DNA of 64,000 nt from Azorinus chamasolen (lineage: Eukaryota > Mollusca > Bivalvia > Cardiida > Solecurtidae), in NCBI GenBank assembly GCA_963576725.1, contig OY755237.1, positions 64,643,423 through 64,707,422 on the forward strand, written 5' to 3'. The first letter of the stretch is position 1. Each line of letters begins with the position of its first letter. This document shows positions 1 through 11,543 of the stretch, one piece after another. The notes under the pieces are model-generated. The model saw only the letters and a list, made by a program, of their open reading frames with translations. It did not search any database and was not told the origin of the DNA. Both the position numbers and the translations under genes were made by a program.

Positions 1-169
1 GTGAGCGGGGGTTGGCTGTGTTTGTATCTAGCAAGGGTTTAGAGTTATACATGCATAAATCGTTTGTTGATAAAGATTCCATTCTGTATCTCGTACTAAA
101 TGCCCTAAAACTTACAAGTGAAACTGTTGAGATCCTGTATGTCCAAAACATCACATCAAAGAGCGTACT

Positions 170-525
170 CATTTCCTCATCACGTCTATGTTGCGACTAC
201 TCTTTAGAATCGTCTCTTTAAGACGATTCTAAAAAGTGGTCATAACATAGGGTTTGATGGAGAAAATAAAGAAGCTACAGAATAACCTTTCTTAAGCACC
301 CGTCAAAAAGAGGTATAATTATGGACATATACGGCAGGTGGTAGCTCAATGCAGACCATAAATAATGCAGAAAGCTCCTATATGAGCTCTCTGTATTACA
401 TTTGACCTGCATTAAGCTACCACATGCTTTTTTAAGAGTCCTATGTTCAATACATGAATGGTCGTTTAAGACAGATTCTACTGTATTCTTGAAAATGTTT
501 TAATTTTCTCATCTTATCTAGACCT
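170..525. repeat. CCTATGTTGTGAC palindrome family (copy 1), interrupted
   Basis: Hairpin of CTCTTTAGAATCGTC and GACGATTCTAAAAAGTGG, followed by GGTTTGATGGAGAAAATAAA. The TA MITE 278-483 interrupts it. Counterpart at 17572-17920. Confidence 0.7.
278..483. mobile_element. TA MITE (CAGAATAACCTTTCTTAAGC) in copy 1
   Basis: TA on both sides, left CAGAATAACC and right GACAGATTCTACTG. Spacer-less core GCAGAAAGCTCCTATATGAGC. It is inserted into another palindromic repeat (170-525). Same insertion in copy 2 at 17673-17878. Confidence 0.8.
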
Positions 526-1125
526 CTCTATGTCTTTGTATAGGCAACCAAGAATTTACTGCATTCATGCATAGCATTATAACACTTCAATAAATTCCCC
601 CTGAAGAGACTCCTTAATGAAGACACCCCTTCCGAGAGTATTGCATTTGCATTTCCGGCTTGGAAAAAATGAATAATTTGGGGATTTACAGCTGACTATA
701 AATGATACAAATGTAATTTGTTTCGAAATAAGAATAAATAAATAATATTTAAGATATCAACATATCGAATCTTTTATAACGTTTTTCAATGTCATGTGAA
801 ATTTAAAGCAGGGAAGCTAATTAAAGCAAGCAATTTCATACAGATAAATGGTTTACTTACAGAAATATTCTCAGCTACTTCAGCCAGTTTTTCTAACTTT
901 AACCCTTAATTTGCTGATTAATTAAACTGGCTACTCCTTTTCTTCTGAATATCAATTAAAAATTGATACAATGAAATTGTAAAATGCAAAGCTTTTATTA
1001 ATTTTAAATACTCGCAGTATGGAGCCTACCGCTAATAAATTACCGCTACACTATTTCTAAAACCTCTTCCAGTCACTACTGTCTTATATTGTATCTATTT
1101 CAACCATACCTATTATGAACTTGTA
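485..1125. other. Unannotated stretch of copy 1
   Basis: AT-rich. Apart from the tail of the palindrome family up to 525, nothing is recognised. The same sequence occurs at 17880-18532. Confidence 0.5.
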
Positions 1126-1312
1126 CAGTAAAACCTCTCTAAACCGGACGTTAATATTAGTATCGAAACCGGTCTTTCAGACAGGTGGCAGCTTAATGCA
1201 GGTTGAAAGTCATGCAGAAAGCTCCCAAAGGACTTTCATCCTGCATTAAGCAGCCACCTGGCTAAACGACCTAAATTGTTCTTTAATAAAATTCCAGGTT
1301 ATAGTGGTTCTG
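1126..1312. mobile_element. TA MITE (CAGTAAAACCTCTCTAAACC), copy 1
   Basis: Left TIR intact and right degenerate (GTGGTTCTG). The core AGGTGGCAGCTTAATGCAGG and its inverse lack the exact centre. Counterparts at 18533-18719 and 61274-61415. Confidence 0.75.
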
Positions 1313-1564
1313 TTGTAAAAGAAAAGCGTAACCATGTAACAGAGACTTTATATTAGACCACAGTGAGATTTCCCGACTAATTATATATTCATGTTGATCA
1401 CTGATACTCGTCAGTTATCTCTAAAATAACCCATTAACCCGTTACTCCATAAACACACTCAAGTAGGAGCCGTCCGATCAGGGTCTGCTCTGTTTACTTT
1501 TGGAATCATATAGACCGGATTGAAGTTCTTTTTGCCATAACCAAAATGTTTCGTGTTCATATAT

Positions 1565-1765
1565 GTTAAAACTCTCTATAACGGCCACTAAATTACATCA
1601 ACTATTTTGTGTTTAAGACAGGTTGCTGCTTAAAGCAAGGTGAAAGTAAAACAGAACGCTACTATATGAGCGTTCTGTTTTACTTTCACCTTGCTTTTAT
1701 CAGCCACCTGCCCTTAGTACCAACTGATTAACACAATTTATTGGTCGTTATAGAGAGGTTTTACT
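1565..1765. mobile_element. TA MITE (AACCTCTCTATAACGACC), copy 1
   Basis: Right TIR GGTCGTTATAGAGAGGTTTT ending ACTG before TA; left TIR shortened. Core AAAGTAAAACAGAACGCTAC and its inverse. Absent from copy 3. Confidence 0.8.
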
Positions 1766-1910
1766 GTACTGTTATAAAATGCATCCAATTTATCATTTCT
1801 TACATAATAATTCATGGCGTACATGTAGATCCTGTTCAATCAGATGTAACACAAGGCAACAACTGACCAGTATCTACGCATTTCACAGATGTCTGAATAC
1901 AGTTTCAAAT

Positions 1911-2159
1911 TTAACCCTTCGCTTGCTATTCACGTCAATAAACCTACCTGTAAATAGTGAAGACCCAGATGAGACACCTCCTGCAGGAGCTGTCTCATTA
2001 GGGTCTGCACTATTTACAATTTGATTGTGCAGCCAGTGCAGTCCACAGCAGTGATTGCACAGCGAAATACTTGTACACAGTGAAGATATATGTAATTATA
2101 CAACAGGGCAAGGGTAAAGAAGGAGAACTTTAATTAAAAATTCAGCAAGCGAAGGTTTA
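1911..2159. mobile_element. TTAA MITE, CCCTTCGCTTGCT family (copy 1)
   Basis: Ends TTAACCCTTCGCTTGCT and the inverse (TTAA decayed to TTTA at the right). The 68-bp palindromic core is centred on CTCCTGCAGGAG. TTAA target sites with CCC ends fit piggyBac-type elements. It stops 11 bases before exon 1. Confidence 0.85.
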
Positions 2160-2171
2160 TTTTGTTTCAGG

Positions 2172-2396
2172 ATGTCTAACAGATGGGTTGGAAATGTTCT
2201 CGTCCTGGTACTTATGTGCGCACTCATAACACTATTGTATCAGTATGGCGCAGGTCTTCTGACAGAGGAACGACCGACTAAACAAGCAACACAAGGTTTC
2301 ATCAGAAACAAGTCAATAAATAAAACAGAAATGAGCAAAGTACCCAATGTACCAATTGAAGTCTTTGACGAACTGATGCAGCTTAACGACAAACAG
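2172..2396 (+). CDS. FkbM-type methyltransferase gene, exon 1, copy 1
   Basis: These are 75 open codons beginning MSNRWVGNVLVLVLMC. Residues 8-30 are hydrophobic and fit a signal anchor; the rest is a polar stem ending LNDKQ. The exon is preceded by an acceptor (TTTGTTTCAG, then one G before the ATG), so a non-coding exon should lie upstream. It ends AAACAG before GTTAGT, phase 0. Versus copy 2 there are 5 amino-acid changes and only one silent change. No exon 3 or 4 is found before copy 2, so it is either a gene fragment or an alternative first exon for the shared downstream exons. Confidence 0.8.
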
Positions 2397-2844
2397 GTTA
2401 GTAACTTTGAAAATGAACTATTTTCAACTGCAGGTTGAAATAAATAACTTATGATAAACTGAACAATGACAAATATAACACACAGAATTCTTGATGGCCA
2501 TATCTCCCGGAGCAACCGCATATATTTCACGGCCCATAGAACCATAGAGTCATAGATTTTACGACCCATAAAGTTGTGCTTTGAAATATTGATTTCACAC
2601 TACTTACAGAGCTGTCACAGTGGTTGCATTTTATAATTCTGACTCGTACAAGCGCTTGATAAACTGTTGAGCGAGTGTCATATATACTTCTGACTCGTAC
2701 AAGCGCTTGATAAACTGTTGAGTGAGTGTAAAACAGCTTGACTCCTGATGAGACTCCGTATTACTTGGCATCTCATCTGGATCCAAACTGTTTGCAGATA
2801 TTTATAAGTCAGTTCGCGATTAGCCTGATAAAGGTAGACTTATA

Positions 2845-3047
2845 CAGTAGAACCTATCTTGAGCGACCATCAAAAAGTAGACTTTTTATCGGTCTGTAAG
2901 GCAGATGGTAGCTTAATGCAGACCAAAAGTAATGCAGAAAGCTCCTATTGGAGCTTTCTGCATTACTTTTGGTCTATATTAAGCAACCACCTGCTTTTTA
3001 AGATTTCTGCGTTCAATTAATTCAAAGTCGCTTAAGACAGGTTCCAA
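2845..3047. mobile_element. TA MITE (CAGTAGAACCTATCTTGAGC), copy 1, intron 1
   Basis: Left TIR preceded by TA. Core ATGCAGAAAGCTCC TATT GGAGCTTTCTGCAT. The right TIR has lost its last bases. Confidence 0.8.
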
Positions 3048-3139
3048 TTTTCCCACGATCCGATTTCACTGGACAAAAAAAAAGCCATTTGATGTCTCGA
3101 ATAACATGGAAAATGAACCAGCTCATTTGTCTGAAGGCA

Positions 3140-3623
3140 ATAACCCTTCACTACTCCATAAACACGCATTTCAATTCCTTTGCAAAAAGGTTAAAATCAG
3201 ATCAGACAGCTCCTTTCGAGCCAGTTTGAGCAGGGTCAGCTCTGCTTGCTTATGAAATAATATAAGGTATGATTCAACTCTTTCTGCCATGGTCAACCAT
3301 CGTTGTGTTTTATGTGCCAAAGATAATATAACACATATTCAGTATTGCATTAACCATTCGCTTGCTATTCACGTCAATATACACACATGTAAATAGTGAA
3401 GACCCAGATGTGACAACTCCTGTCTCATCAGGGTCTGCACTATTTACAAGTTGATTGTGCAACCAGTGCACTCCACAGCAGTGATTGCACAGCGAAATAC
3501 TTGTACACAGTGAAGATATATGTAATTATACAACAGGGCAAGGGTAAAGAAGGAGAAATGTATTTTAAAATTCAACAAGCGAAGGGTTTACCTTACAGGA
3601 ACATTTATGGAGTACAGGGTTAA
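3140..3623. mobile_element. TTAA MITE (CCCTTYACTCC) with a second MITE nested inside
   Basis: The outer element runs from TAACCCTTCACTACTCCAT to ATGGAGTACAGGGTTAA. Inside it, at 3350-3600, sits a CCCTTCGCTTGCT-family MITE whose core has lost part of one arm. Same arrangement as 20493-20982. Confidence 0.8.
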
Positions 3624-4002
3624 ATTTGAGCTGGATCTATATTCATTAGGTGTTATTTTCTGAACGCTTCGATGATAATGGAAGTAAATTACGACTTACT
3701 CAGTTATCATGGGGGTAATTGGAAATAATTACAAAAGAGTGGATTTAAAAATAATAAAAGTGATATCATTCATTTTTATGTCTATCATAAAACAAAATAC
3801 AATAATATAATTCTTTCATAATACAACAACAAAAGAAAAAAAGAAACGGCCAGAATTCTTCAAATATTGATACTGTAATCAGTGCAAACAATAATTAACT
3901 AAATATTTTTAACAGAGTTTGTATTTTGTACACCTCTCAAAAGATAATATATGGTTGCAATATTTGTTCTGTGTTTCCTATGATTCTTATTCAATATTAC
4001 AG

Positions 4003-4158
4003 GTTAGTCAGGATGATCCGAGACTCGTCAAAATCATCCGGGACTACTTTATTCATCCGCCGTCCACGGAGCCTTATAATTTAGCGAATCCGAACAAGAC
4101 TGATTACGCAGGGCAAGGGAAAGACTACGTCGTGCCGAATACTTTGAAAAATTTACCC
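4003..4158 (+). CDS. FkbM-type methyltransferase gene, exon 2, copy 1
   Basis: These are 52 open codons starting VSQDDPRLVK and ending NTLKNLP, between an acceptor (CAATATTACAG) and a donor (CCC before GTAAGT), phase 0 at both ends. One residue differs from copy 2 (T for K in the PPS-EPYN stretch). It follows exon 1 of copy 1 in the same orientation across a 1.6-kb intron. The downstream donor is intact, so splicing to exon 3 at 24447 is possible in principle. Confidence 0.8.
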
Positions 4159-4330
4159 GTAAGTTTCAAGAGCTTAAAATTTGTTTTAACTCACAGCCGA
4201 GCAATCCATTATAACAGTTGCCCGTACCCCTGATAGAGGCTATTGGTATTAAGCAACCACTCGACGTTGACGACAACTATGTTTTGATTCGATTGGCCAC
4301 TTTTGAGGGGTTCTAATGTAGTCTTTATTA

Positions 4331-4689
4331 TTAACCCTTTAACTGCCAAACACGACTTGGTCACAGTTGCAAATAGCATGGAACCAATAATGAACCCATA
4401 CGTGTTTCTCTTCAGCTAGCCGTCTAGCTCCAAATATTCATATACATCACGTTTTATTTTGAACCTTTCCTTCAACCAAACGCATTTTCACGCCTTTGCA
4501 AACGGAGTAGACCCAGATCAGGCGGCTCCTCAGGGTCTACTGTGCTTGCTTATATGGTATACTATAGATCTGATTCTACAATTTCTGAGTCAGCACATCC
4601 TGTGTATATATGCAACCATATAAGTTCAACTAATACATATTCATGATGTCATTATTTCTTCCATGAATATCAAACAAGGAAATGGTTAA
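4331..4689. mobile_element. TTAA MITE (CCCTTTAACTGCC) at the edge of copy 1
   Basis: TTAACCCTTTAACTGCC at the left and GGAAATGGTTAA at the right, with a partial hairpin core (GTAGACCCAGATCAGGCGGC, about 4507). The segmental homology stops 15 bases beyond its right end. Confidence 0.75.
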
Positions 4690-4704
4690 ACTTACAATGT
4701 GCTT

Positions 4705-6189
4705 CAGAAAAATACTGGGTTGCTTGCAAGCACCACATTACCAAAATATCACAGTAGTATATATTTAAAAAACAACAAAAAACAAATGCACTGTCAACTA
4801 ATAGGACACATGCCATTCAATACAGAATTATGGGAAACTACTGCGATGGTAGCGTTTATATACATGTAATAACACCTCCAAAGTAGTCACTCAGGCATAT
4901 AGGACCCAAACGTCAATGGGTGGCCTTCCGATGCAGGATTAAAGCAGTAGTAAGAGCCCACCATATTACTTCAAAATTCCATAAAAAGGCCGTACCTCCC
5001 ACAAACCACGTGCAACTGAATTTGAATGGCCACAATAGAGAAGCCCCACTCTACACACATTCAATAAAAGAAGTACACTATTAGGTATTAGTTATTGGGT
5101 TTGTCACTGACACACTACGAAAATATATGAGTTCCATTTATCTGTCTAAATTGGTTTTCAGTCCAGAAACATTTACATTTATATTAAAACATTTTAATGT
5201 TCCATTACCTTTTTACATGTTTTTTTTTATTTAATTGGCGCTGGCCAGCAATGTGCTTGAGAGGAGAATGTCAATCTAGGGAGACCACTTTTCTGTAAGA
5301 TTTTTTGACATAATTATTCCTCTTTACGGACATATAAATAAGAGAAAAACTGGCCGTAACTTTTTTACATTTCGAGATAATCCCACGAATGTTCACGTAC
5401 ATTATAACCATTACAAGGGCTATAATATGATACATGATCATAACTCTTTTGACAAATTTATTTCCGTTTGCGGACTAAGGAAATGGGTTGATTTCGCTTA
5501 CGGGGCCCTTGTTTATATTTTCGTGTCACAGAATTTTGATAAAACTCTCCGTTTGCGAGTTATGCAATATTTTAGTTTTAAAACCCCTAAAATTCTGCCT
5601 CCCGCTACGTTTCTTTTTATTTTAGACGATCGAAGCAAGCTATCAAAAAACTGTGACAACGATCCCTGGCTAAGGCAATGCTCTTTGATATGCCGCAAAC
5701 CGCGTACAATTCGGACACAAATTACAGAAGTTATGATTGTTTGAAAAAGCCGACTGCTTTAAATTTGCATCTATCAAAAATGAAAAGGAATAGAAAGACC
5801 CCCATTGTGTTGCGTAATCTTAAAATTATCTATAGCTTTCAATCAAATTTATATCCAATGGAGAGCTTATAATATATGTGATATTTTCCATCCCTTTCTT
5901 CCATCCGATCAATTAAAAAAGCGTATTTTAATTGCCGGTTTCCCATAAATCACCCATCAGAAAGCTTATCTAGCCATGTGGCCTACATAGTTTGAGGCTA
6001 CCGAGAAGGAAATGCGGATAAATAGCCGCCTATGCTTTATCACGTATTTATTTATATTTATTTCAGTCTCATCTGCATACATACAGTAACAACAAACATG
6101 TATAGATGAATTATCAGACGATGTATACAGCCATTCTATAAATAATTATAAGAGACTATACATATCACAAATGAATACTTATTTCTTCT
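4705..6189. other. Sequence replacing exons 3-4 after copy 1
   Basis: Non-homologous to the region after copy 2. One 105-codon frame (5427-5744, +) and short frames are present without any recognised domain. No exon 3 motif (ECGAHDG) or exon 4 motif (LDVEGTE) is found. Confidence 0.5.
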
Positions 6190-6880
6190 CACTATATACA
6201 GTGACAATAAAACCAATTACAGGTCGCTAATCGTTGCAAAGATGCATAAAAATTGCTTAAAACAGTAAAGTAAAATTTGACCATGAAAACACAGCGCAAA
6301 AATGCATACCCAAAAAAGTTTTTAAGAAATCTTGTAACCCCACTGATCAGATCAGAAAGGCACTGATTAGCAACCGGTAACTGGATGGTCATAAAAGACT
6401 ACATGGGGAATGGGCTAAGAGAATACTTGCATTATTTACATAAAAACGACGATCTTCGATTCAAAATCTTAAAGCAGGTTTTGGCACAGATTCTGATCAT
6501 ATGAGGTTCAGTAAACAGAAACTGTAACTTATTCCCATCACCTAATAAAGAGAAAGTACTTGATACTTGTGTTGCCTTTTCAAAAAGACCATCACGAATA
6601 TCATGGTATAAAGGGCAGTGGAGGATAACGTGTAATTCTGACTCCACCTCGTCACAGAAAATACACTTTCTATCTTTTTCCGCCAGATTCTCATACCGAC
6701 CCGTTTCCAACTTATAGGTGCAACCCCACATCTAAATTTACAAAAAGCTGCACGGTGCCTAAATGGCAATATCATTTTACAATATGCTTCAACATAGAAT
6801 TCCGATTTCAGTGTACAGTATGTCCGTAATTTATTCCTACCCCTACCAGATGGACCAGTGGGACTATTGATCAAAGTCTT
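6190..6880 (-). mobile_element. LINE 3' fragment (reverse-transcriptase zinc-binding tail)
   Basis: In two minus-strand frames one reads FRHRAAFCKFRCGVAPI and then, after a frameshift, LETGRYENLAEKDRKCIFCD, with a Cys-x2-Cys and ELHVILHCPLYHDIRD. This is the zinc-knuckle C-terminus found at the end of EEP/RT non-LTR elements of animals. The endonuclease and RT domains are absent, as expected for a 5'-truncated insertion. Clade not assigned. Confidence 0.75.
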
Positions 6881-7329
6881 CCAAATGTTGACAAATTGTA
6901 TGTGCCCTAATTATCAGTCCCCTGATAAGCCTTCCTCGTAAATGGCTGACTGGCTAAGTCAGAGAAACCCTCGATGGTAATAAAGTTAATGGGGTTCATA
7001 CGGCTTTTGTGGTATATTTTATGGTATTTCTTTAATGCATTGGATAAAAGAAACTAGTGTCTATTCATTAATGCAAATTTATAATAAAAAAAATGATTAT
7101 TTTGTGTTTCTAACATACTGTGGCACCTTAAGCGAAATGGTATTTCGAGTAATGATCTTTGGAACCATTTTGGATCAGATGAGAGAACAGGACGTCGACG
7201 CCCCATGAGAATCAAACTTATACAACACAGTGATAATGGCTATGAATAGAAATTCCAGAAATGCACACTCTGAAATGCAGCAGACCAGAATATTAGTAGA
7301 CAAAAAAGACTTTTGTGTCGAAAATACAT

Positions 7330-7475
7330 GTGTGGAGCGGTCCCGTGATCTAGCCAGAGGTTGCTGGTTCGATTCCCCGCTCCAACAGTCTTTCAAATGA
7401 GACTTATGAGACACGTCTCCGTATAACATTTCAGTATTGGTAGGACGTTAAACCCAGCTCAAGTAACAATATATT
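7330..7475 (+). mobile_element. tRNA-derived SINE
   Basis: A B-box-like GGTTCGATTCC lies at about 7366-7376 in a tRNA-like segment ending CCCCGCTCCA, followed by a tail with GGACGTTAAACCC, a common 3' module of mollusc SINEs. The A-box side is degenerate. It is not a functional tRNA gene. Confidence 0.65.
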
Positions 7476-7503
7476 GAAAATATTAAATGATGACAACCCC
7501 TTC

Positions 7504-8872
7504 CAGGGCCGTACCCAGGAAATTTTTGCTGGGGGGCCTAGTTGGGGTGGGCACGGGAGGGGTCCTCCCGGTAGTCGAAAGTTTTTGGTATGCCGCTTTG
7601 AATGGTGCAATTTCCTGCTATCTGAATCACTCTATTAAGATATAATTTTATGTTATAATATAGAAAATCGGCTCCTTTTTACACCTGGATTTCAGTGTAG
7701 ACTTAAAGCATGATGAATGATCACCAATGTTTCAATGCAGGGACTTCATACAAAATTATACTAACACCAAAAGTTGTGATCAAGGCTAAAGTTTTTTTTT
7801 GCGATAGACAGACACGCATATGAACATGATTAAAGTTTTTTGCCATTGGCAGACAGACATACACTTTATTATGCTTAAAGTATTTTTGCCATGGACAGAC
7901 TGTATTATTCATCTCAGAACTAGCATCCGCTTATGTCTTTAATCTAAATGTGAAAATAACCCTGATCAAAACTACAAACATCAAATGTTACAGTTTACCA
8001 AGTGGGTCATGATGGCCCTTAATTATTCGCTCACCTGGTTATAACAGATTTATGTATACAATGAAAAAGACATTCCATTTTATCTTAATTTACAATAATA
8101 TTTTGGCTGATTTTATAGCCCTTATTCGGGTATATTCCCATTAGCAAAAGTTGTGTTTTGCACCCATTTTTTTGGAGGAAAAATCCCAATCTCAAGTTAC
8201 AAAACAAATCCACGAAAAAACATTAAGAAACCTCGATTTATTCAGTACAATCGGCCTGAGGACGAAGATCATTTTTACTTTTTTATCATTCGAAATGTTC
8301 AGTTATTTTTTCATTACTAGTTACTGATCAATGTCAGTAAAACGCTTACATTGGTCGAAGTGCATACTGCTTTTTGTAGCTATGCTATAGAGTCTTGAAA
8401 CGTCATTCCCGTCGTCTTAATTTTGCAACAATGCTTCCTCGCTTAATTAATATACATGCCACATGCGGTATTGGAAATGCAGCAATTTGCATTTTGACAC
8501 GACTGGTTCCTGAACAATTTATTTGCTAAACTCCAGTATAGCATTGGAACCAACTCGTGATTACGTAATTCGGGTGTTCTCCACTGGGGGTTCCCCTGAA
8601 TGGTCCATACTAAAATAGGCCAAGCGTGGATCACAGCATGACAAGTGGCCTGTCTGTGTAGATAACTAAAAGATAATCTCCCCGAGGTAGGAAAATATCA
8701 GTCACTAAAAATTGCCTTGGTAAAATTCAAAACGGTAGATCTAGCTGAAAACTAAAAAGGGGCTCATTAACAACAATATCAAGGGGCAGCATCTGCCCCT
8801 TGCTAAAAATGGTATCTTGGCAGCCAGCTGGGGGGCCCGGGCCCCCGAGCCCCCCACCTGGGTACGGGCCTG
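7504..8872. mobile_element. 1.37-kb non-autonomous DNA element, TIR CAGGGCCGTACCCAGG
   Basis: The left end CAGGGCCGTACCCAGG and the right end CCTGGGTACGGGCCTG are inverted repeats, extended inward by C/G-rich runs. CCTTC on both sides may be a target duplication. No transposase is seen inside. The ends resemble hAT-like TIRs, but the superfamily is not proven. Confidence 0.75.
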
Positions 8873-9024
8873 CCTTCACTAAATAACATGTCTCTGAATT
8901 GCTTCGCTACACTTCGCTACACCTCTTGAACTCAAGGAATGTCGCCTTGTCGGTCTTTCAGCTTTGTTGTTGTCGTTTTATAATTTGCCAAAACTCTTTC
9001 GCTGATTTGGCAGGTGCATCGCGG

Positions 9025-9367
9025 AGCAATATTTCAACGGTTCAGTTTCTTTAGTTGTCCGCCGGTGGACTATAGCAATATTTCAACGGTTCAGTTTCTT
9101 TAGTTGTCCGCCGGTGGACTATAGCAATATTTCAACGGTTCAGTTTCTTTAGTTGTCCGCCGGTGGACTATAGCAATATTTCAACGGTTCAGTTTCTTTA
9201 GTTGTCCGCCGGTGGACTATAGCAATATTTCAACGGTTCAGTTTCTTTAGTTGTCCGCCGGTGGACTATAGCAATATTTCAACGGTTCAGTTTCTTTAGT
9301 TGTCCGCCGGTGGACTATAGCAATATTTCAACGGTTCAGTTACTTTAGTTGTCCGCCGGTGGACTAT
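9025..9367. repeat. 49-bp tandem repeat, 7 copies
   Basis: CAATATTTCAACGG recurs at 9027, 9076, 9125, 9174, 9223, 9272 and 9321. Copies are almost identical. Confidence 0.95.
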
Positions 9368-9867
9368 TCCAGGCGTTCACTTCGTACTGACACTGACGAA
9401 TCAGTCGTAATAATATCCCTTTTATCTCGAGCGCCAAGGAGGGAAGCTATTTCTATTTTCTGCACCTAAACTCCTAGGCTATGCTTGCCGGTGGTTTACA
9501 TGTTCAAACAGTCTGTATCGATATAAGCCGCTGAGTAACTCATCCGGATAAAAGCTGTTTGACACCCAATCAGCATTTCTATGAGAAATCAAGCCAGACG
9601 AGAGTCTGCGCTAGTGCACATTGTTAAGGAATGCTAAGTGTTACCTGGAGCAATCACTGATGAGACAAAATGCCCCCGAACCCACCCACATTGGTATAAA
9701 ATAAGCCTTTTCACATTAAGAACAGATTTACATGTCAACAGCGATGCATATTGGTACAATCTCTGAAATTTCAATTCCAATCCATTCAAAACGTACATCC
9801 TGATAGTGACTCGATAGTGGCCATCAGTAACACCCATCTAACGCGATACCACAAATATATTTAATGT

Positions 9868-10019
9868 AATGCCTTAAAGGTAGGTAGTAGCTTAAGACAG
9901 GAAGTAAGTTATGCAGAAAACTGCTACAGGAGCTTTCTGCATTACTTTTGTCAATTAAGCAATCACCTGCTTTTCAAGACAAATCTTTTTTCTCTTGGTC
10001 GTAATAGAGGCAGTTCACT
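9868..10019. mobile_element. TA MITE remnant
   Basis: Core GTAGTAGCTTAAGACAGGAA with a CTGCTACAGGAG centre; right end GGTCGTAATAGAGGCAGTTC ending ACTG. Confidence 0.6.
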
Positions 10020-10073
10020 GTACATAAACTACGTAAGCAGAAACTTTCACCTACAGTTCGCTAAAACTATATA

Positions 10074-10479
10074 CAGTGAAGCCCATCTAATGCGACTACT
10101 TAACCCTTCTCTTGCTGAATTTTAAAATACATTTCTCCTTCTTTACCCATGTCCTATTGTATAATTACATATATCTTCACTGTGTACAAGCATTTCGCTG
10201 TGCAATCACCACTGTGGAGTGCACTGGTTGCACAATCAACTTGTAAATAGTGCAGACCCAGATGAGACAGCTCCTGCAGGAGCTGTCTCATCTGGGTCTT
10301 CACTATTTACATGTAGGTATATTGACGTGAATAGCAAGCGAAGGATTAAAACATGTCCACTCCAGGGCCGTAGAGGCATGTTTTTGATTTCTGTATAACT
10401 TTTGTCCTGCATTATGCAACCGCCTGCTATTAAAGCAATCTAGGTTTATTCACGTGGTCGCTTTAGAGAGGGTTCATTG
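10074..10479. mobile_element. TA MITE (CAGTGAAGCCCATCTAATGC) split by a TTAA MITE
   Basis: Left end at 10074 after TA; right end GGTCGCTTTAGAGAGGGTTC at about 10479 before TA. A TTAA MITE (10100-10349) is inserted. Confidence 0.75.
10100..10349. mobile_element. TTAA MITE (CCCTTCTCTTGCT) nested in a TA MITE
   Basis: TTAA at 10100 and 10346; 68-bp core at about 10242-10310 centred on CTCCTGCAGGAG. It lies inside the CAGT-ended element 10074-10479. Confidence 0.85.
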
Positions 10480-11010
10480 TATATAGATATTTTATATTGG
10501 GAAATATGAGTTGTATAGTTCGGACCAATCTCAAGTACTGCGACCTCTGTGTCGCAATTCATTATTTTATCGTATAATTGATTAATTGATTTTCAAAACA
10601 TCGTGAGTAATACCTTTCAAAACAAAAAACTACACAAACCTGTTAGCATTATTGTGTACATTCAATGCTAGCATTATTGTGTGCTGGACATATTTAATGT
10701 GGGCGTTACTTCAAACATATTGGATCCTGATGTCAAACTCGTCGTCTAATCTGGATCCGCACTGTTTGCATATGCTATCAGATACCCGTCTTCATGGCAG
10801 TATTGGGGTTAAGTTGATGAATTATTGAATTTCATATCACGAGCCATGTAATTCTATACATTGTCACTCAACTGGCTATATCGACCAAGTATTGATTTTG
10901 AGCTTTTTGAAGCATGTCCTTTAGGACGGATACGTTTGATTTAGCCCACTAATACCACGCAGTTTTAGAACATAGACAGACATATAGACCTAAATCAATA
11001 AATCCATGTA

Positions 11011-11159
11011 CAGTAAACCCCCTCTAATGCGACCACCAAAACGGGGCATAATTCATAATGGCAAAGGCAGGTGGTAGCTTAATGCAGCACGAAAGTTATG
11101 CAGAAAGCTCCTATGGGAGCTTTCTGCATAACTTTCGTCCTGCATTAAGCAACCACTTT
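11011..11159. mobile_element. TA MITE (CAGTAAACCCCCTCTAATGC), right end missing
   Basis: Full palindromic core (CTCC TATG GGAG centre), cut off at AACCACTTT where the next element starts. Confidence 0.8.
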
Positions 11160-11364
11160 CAGTAAACCCCCTCTAATGCGACCACCAAATTCAAGCAAAA
11201 TTCCGGGTGGCGAGGCAGATTATAGCTTAATGCAGGACGAAAGTTATGCAGAAAGCTCCTATAGGAGATTTCTGCATAACGTTCGTCCTGCATTAAGCAA
11301 CCACCTGCTTATAAAAGCAGAAATGTTTATTCAAGAAGTAGTCACATTAGAGGGGTTTTTACTG
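11160..11364. mobile_element. TA MITE (CAGTAAACCCCCTCTAATGC), second in tandem
   Basis: Direct neighbour of 11011-11159, same orientation; right end CACATTAGAGGGGTTTTTAC ending TG. Confidence 0.85.
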
Positions 11365-11543
11365 CATAATGAAAACTAAATGTACTTCGCAATCGATGAT
11401 AACCTTATCTATTAAACTATATAATCCTTTACTCCATGAAAATTCATGCAAGAAAGTATGACACCATGACTATTAATTAGATTATTTTTTATAATGGCAC
11501 ACGACCACAGTATTGTTCAACCATAGTAGAGACGGTAGAATTA

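Larger units (their letters stand above)
1..4704 (+). repeat. Segmental duplication, copy 1 (exons 1-2 only)
   Basis: This matches 17396-22245 nearly base for base, including introns, exons 1 and 2 and nested MITEs. Over exon 1 there are 7 differences in 225 bases. The match stops abruptly after position 4704 (22245 in copy 2), about 15 bases past the right TTAA end of a MITE. The left end lies outside the window. Copy 1 lacks the 178-bp insertion of copy 2 and has its own tandem duplication near 2640-2730. Confidence 0.95.

Noticed and set aside
5427..5744. 105-codon + strand frame
   Set aside because: No domain, no conserved context and an overlapping frame on the other strand; not enough to call a gene.
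9025..9367. CRISPR-like array
   Set aside because: The 49-bp units are contiguous without unique spacers, and the DNA is clearly eukaryotic.
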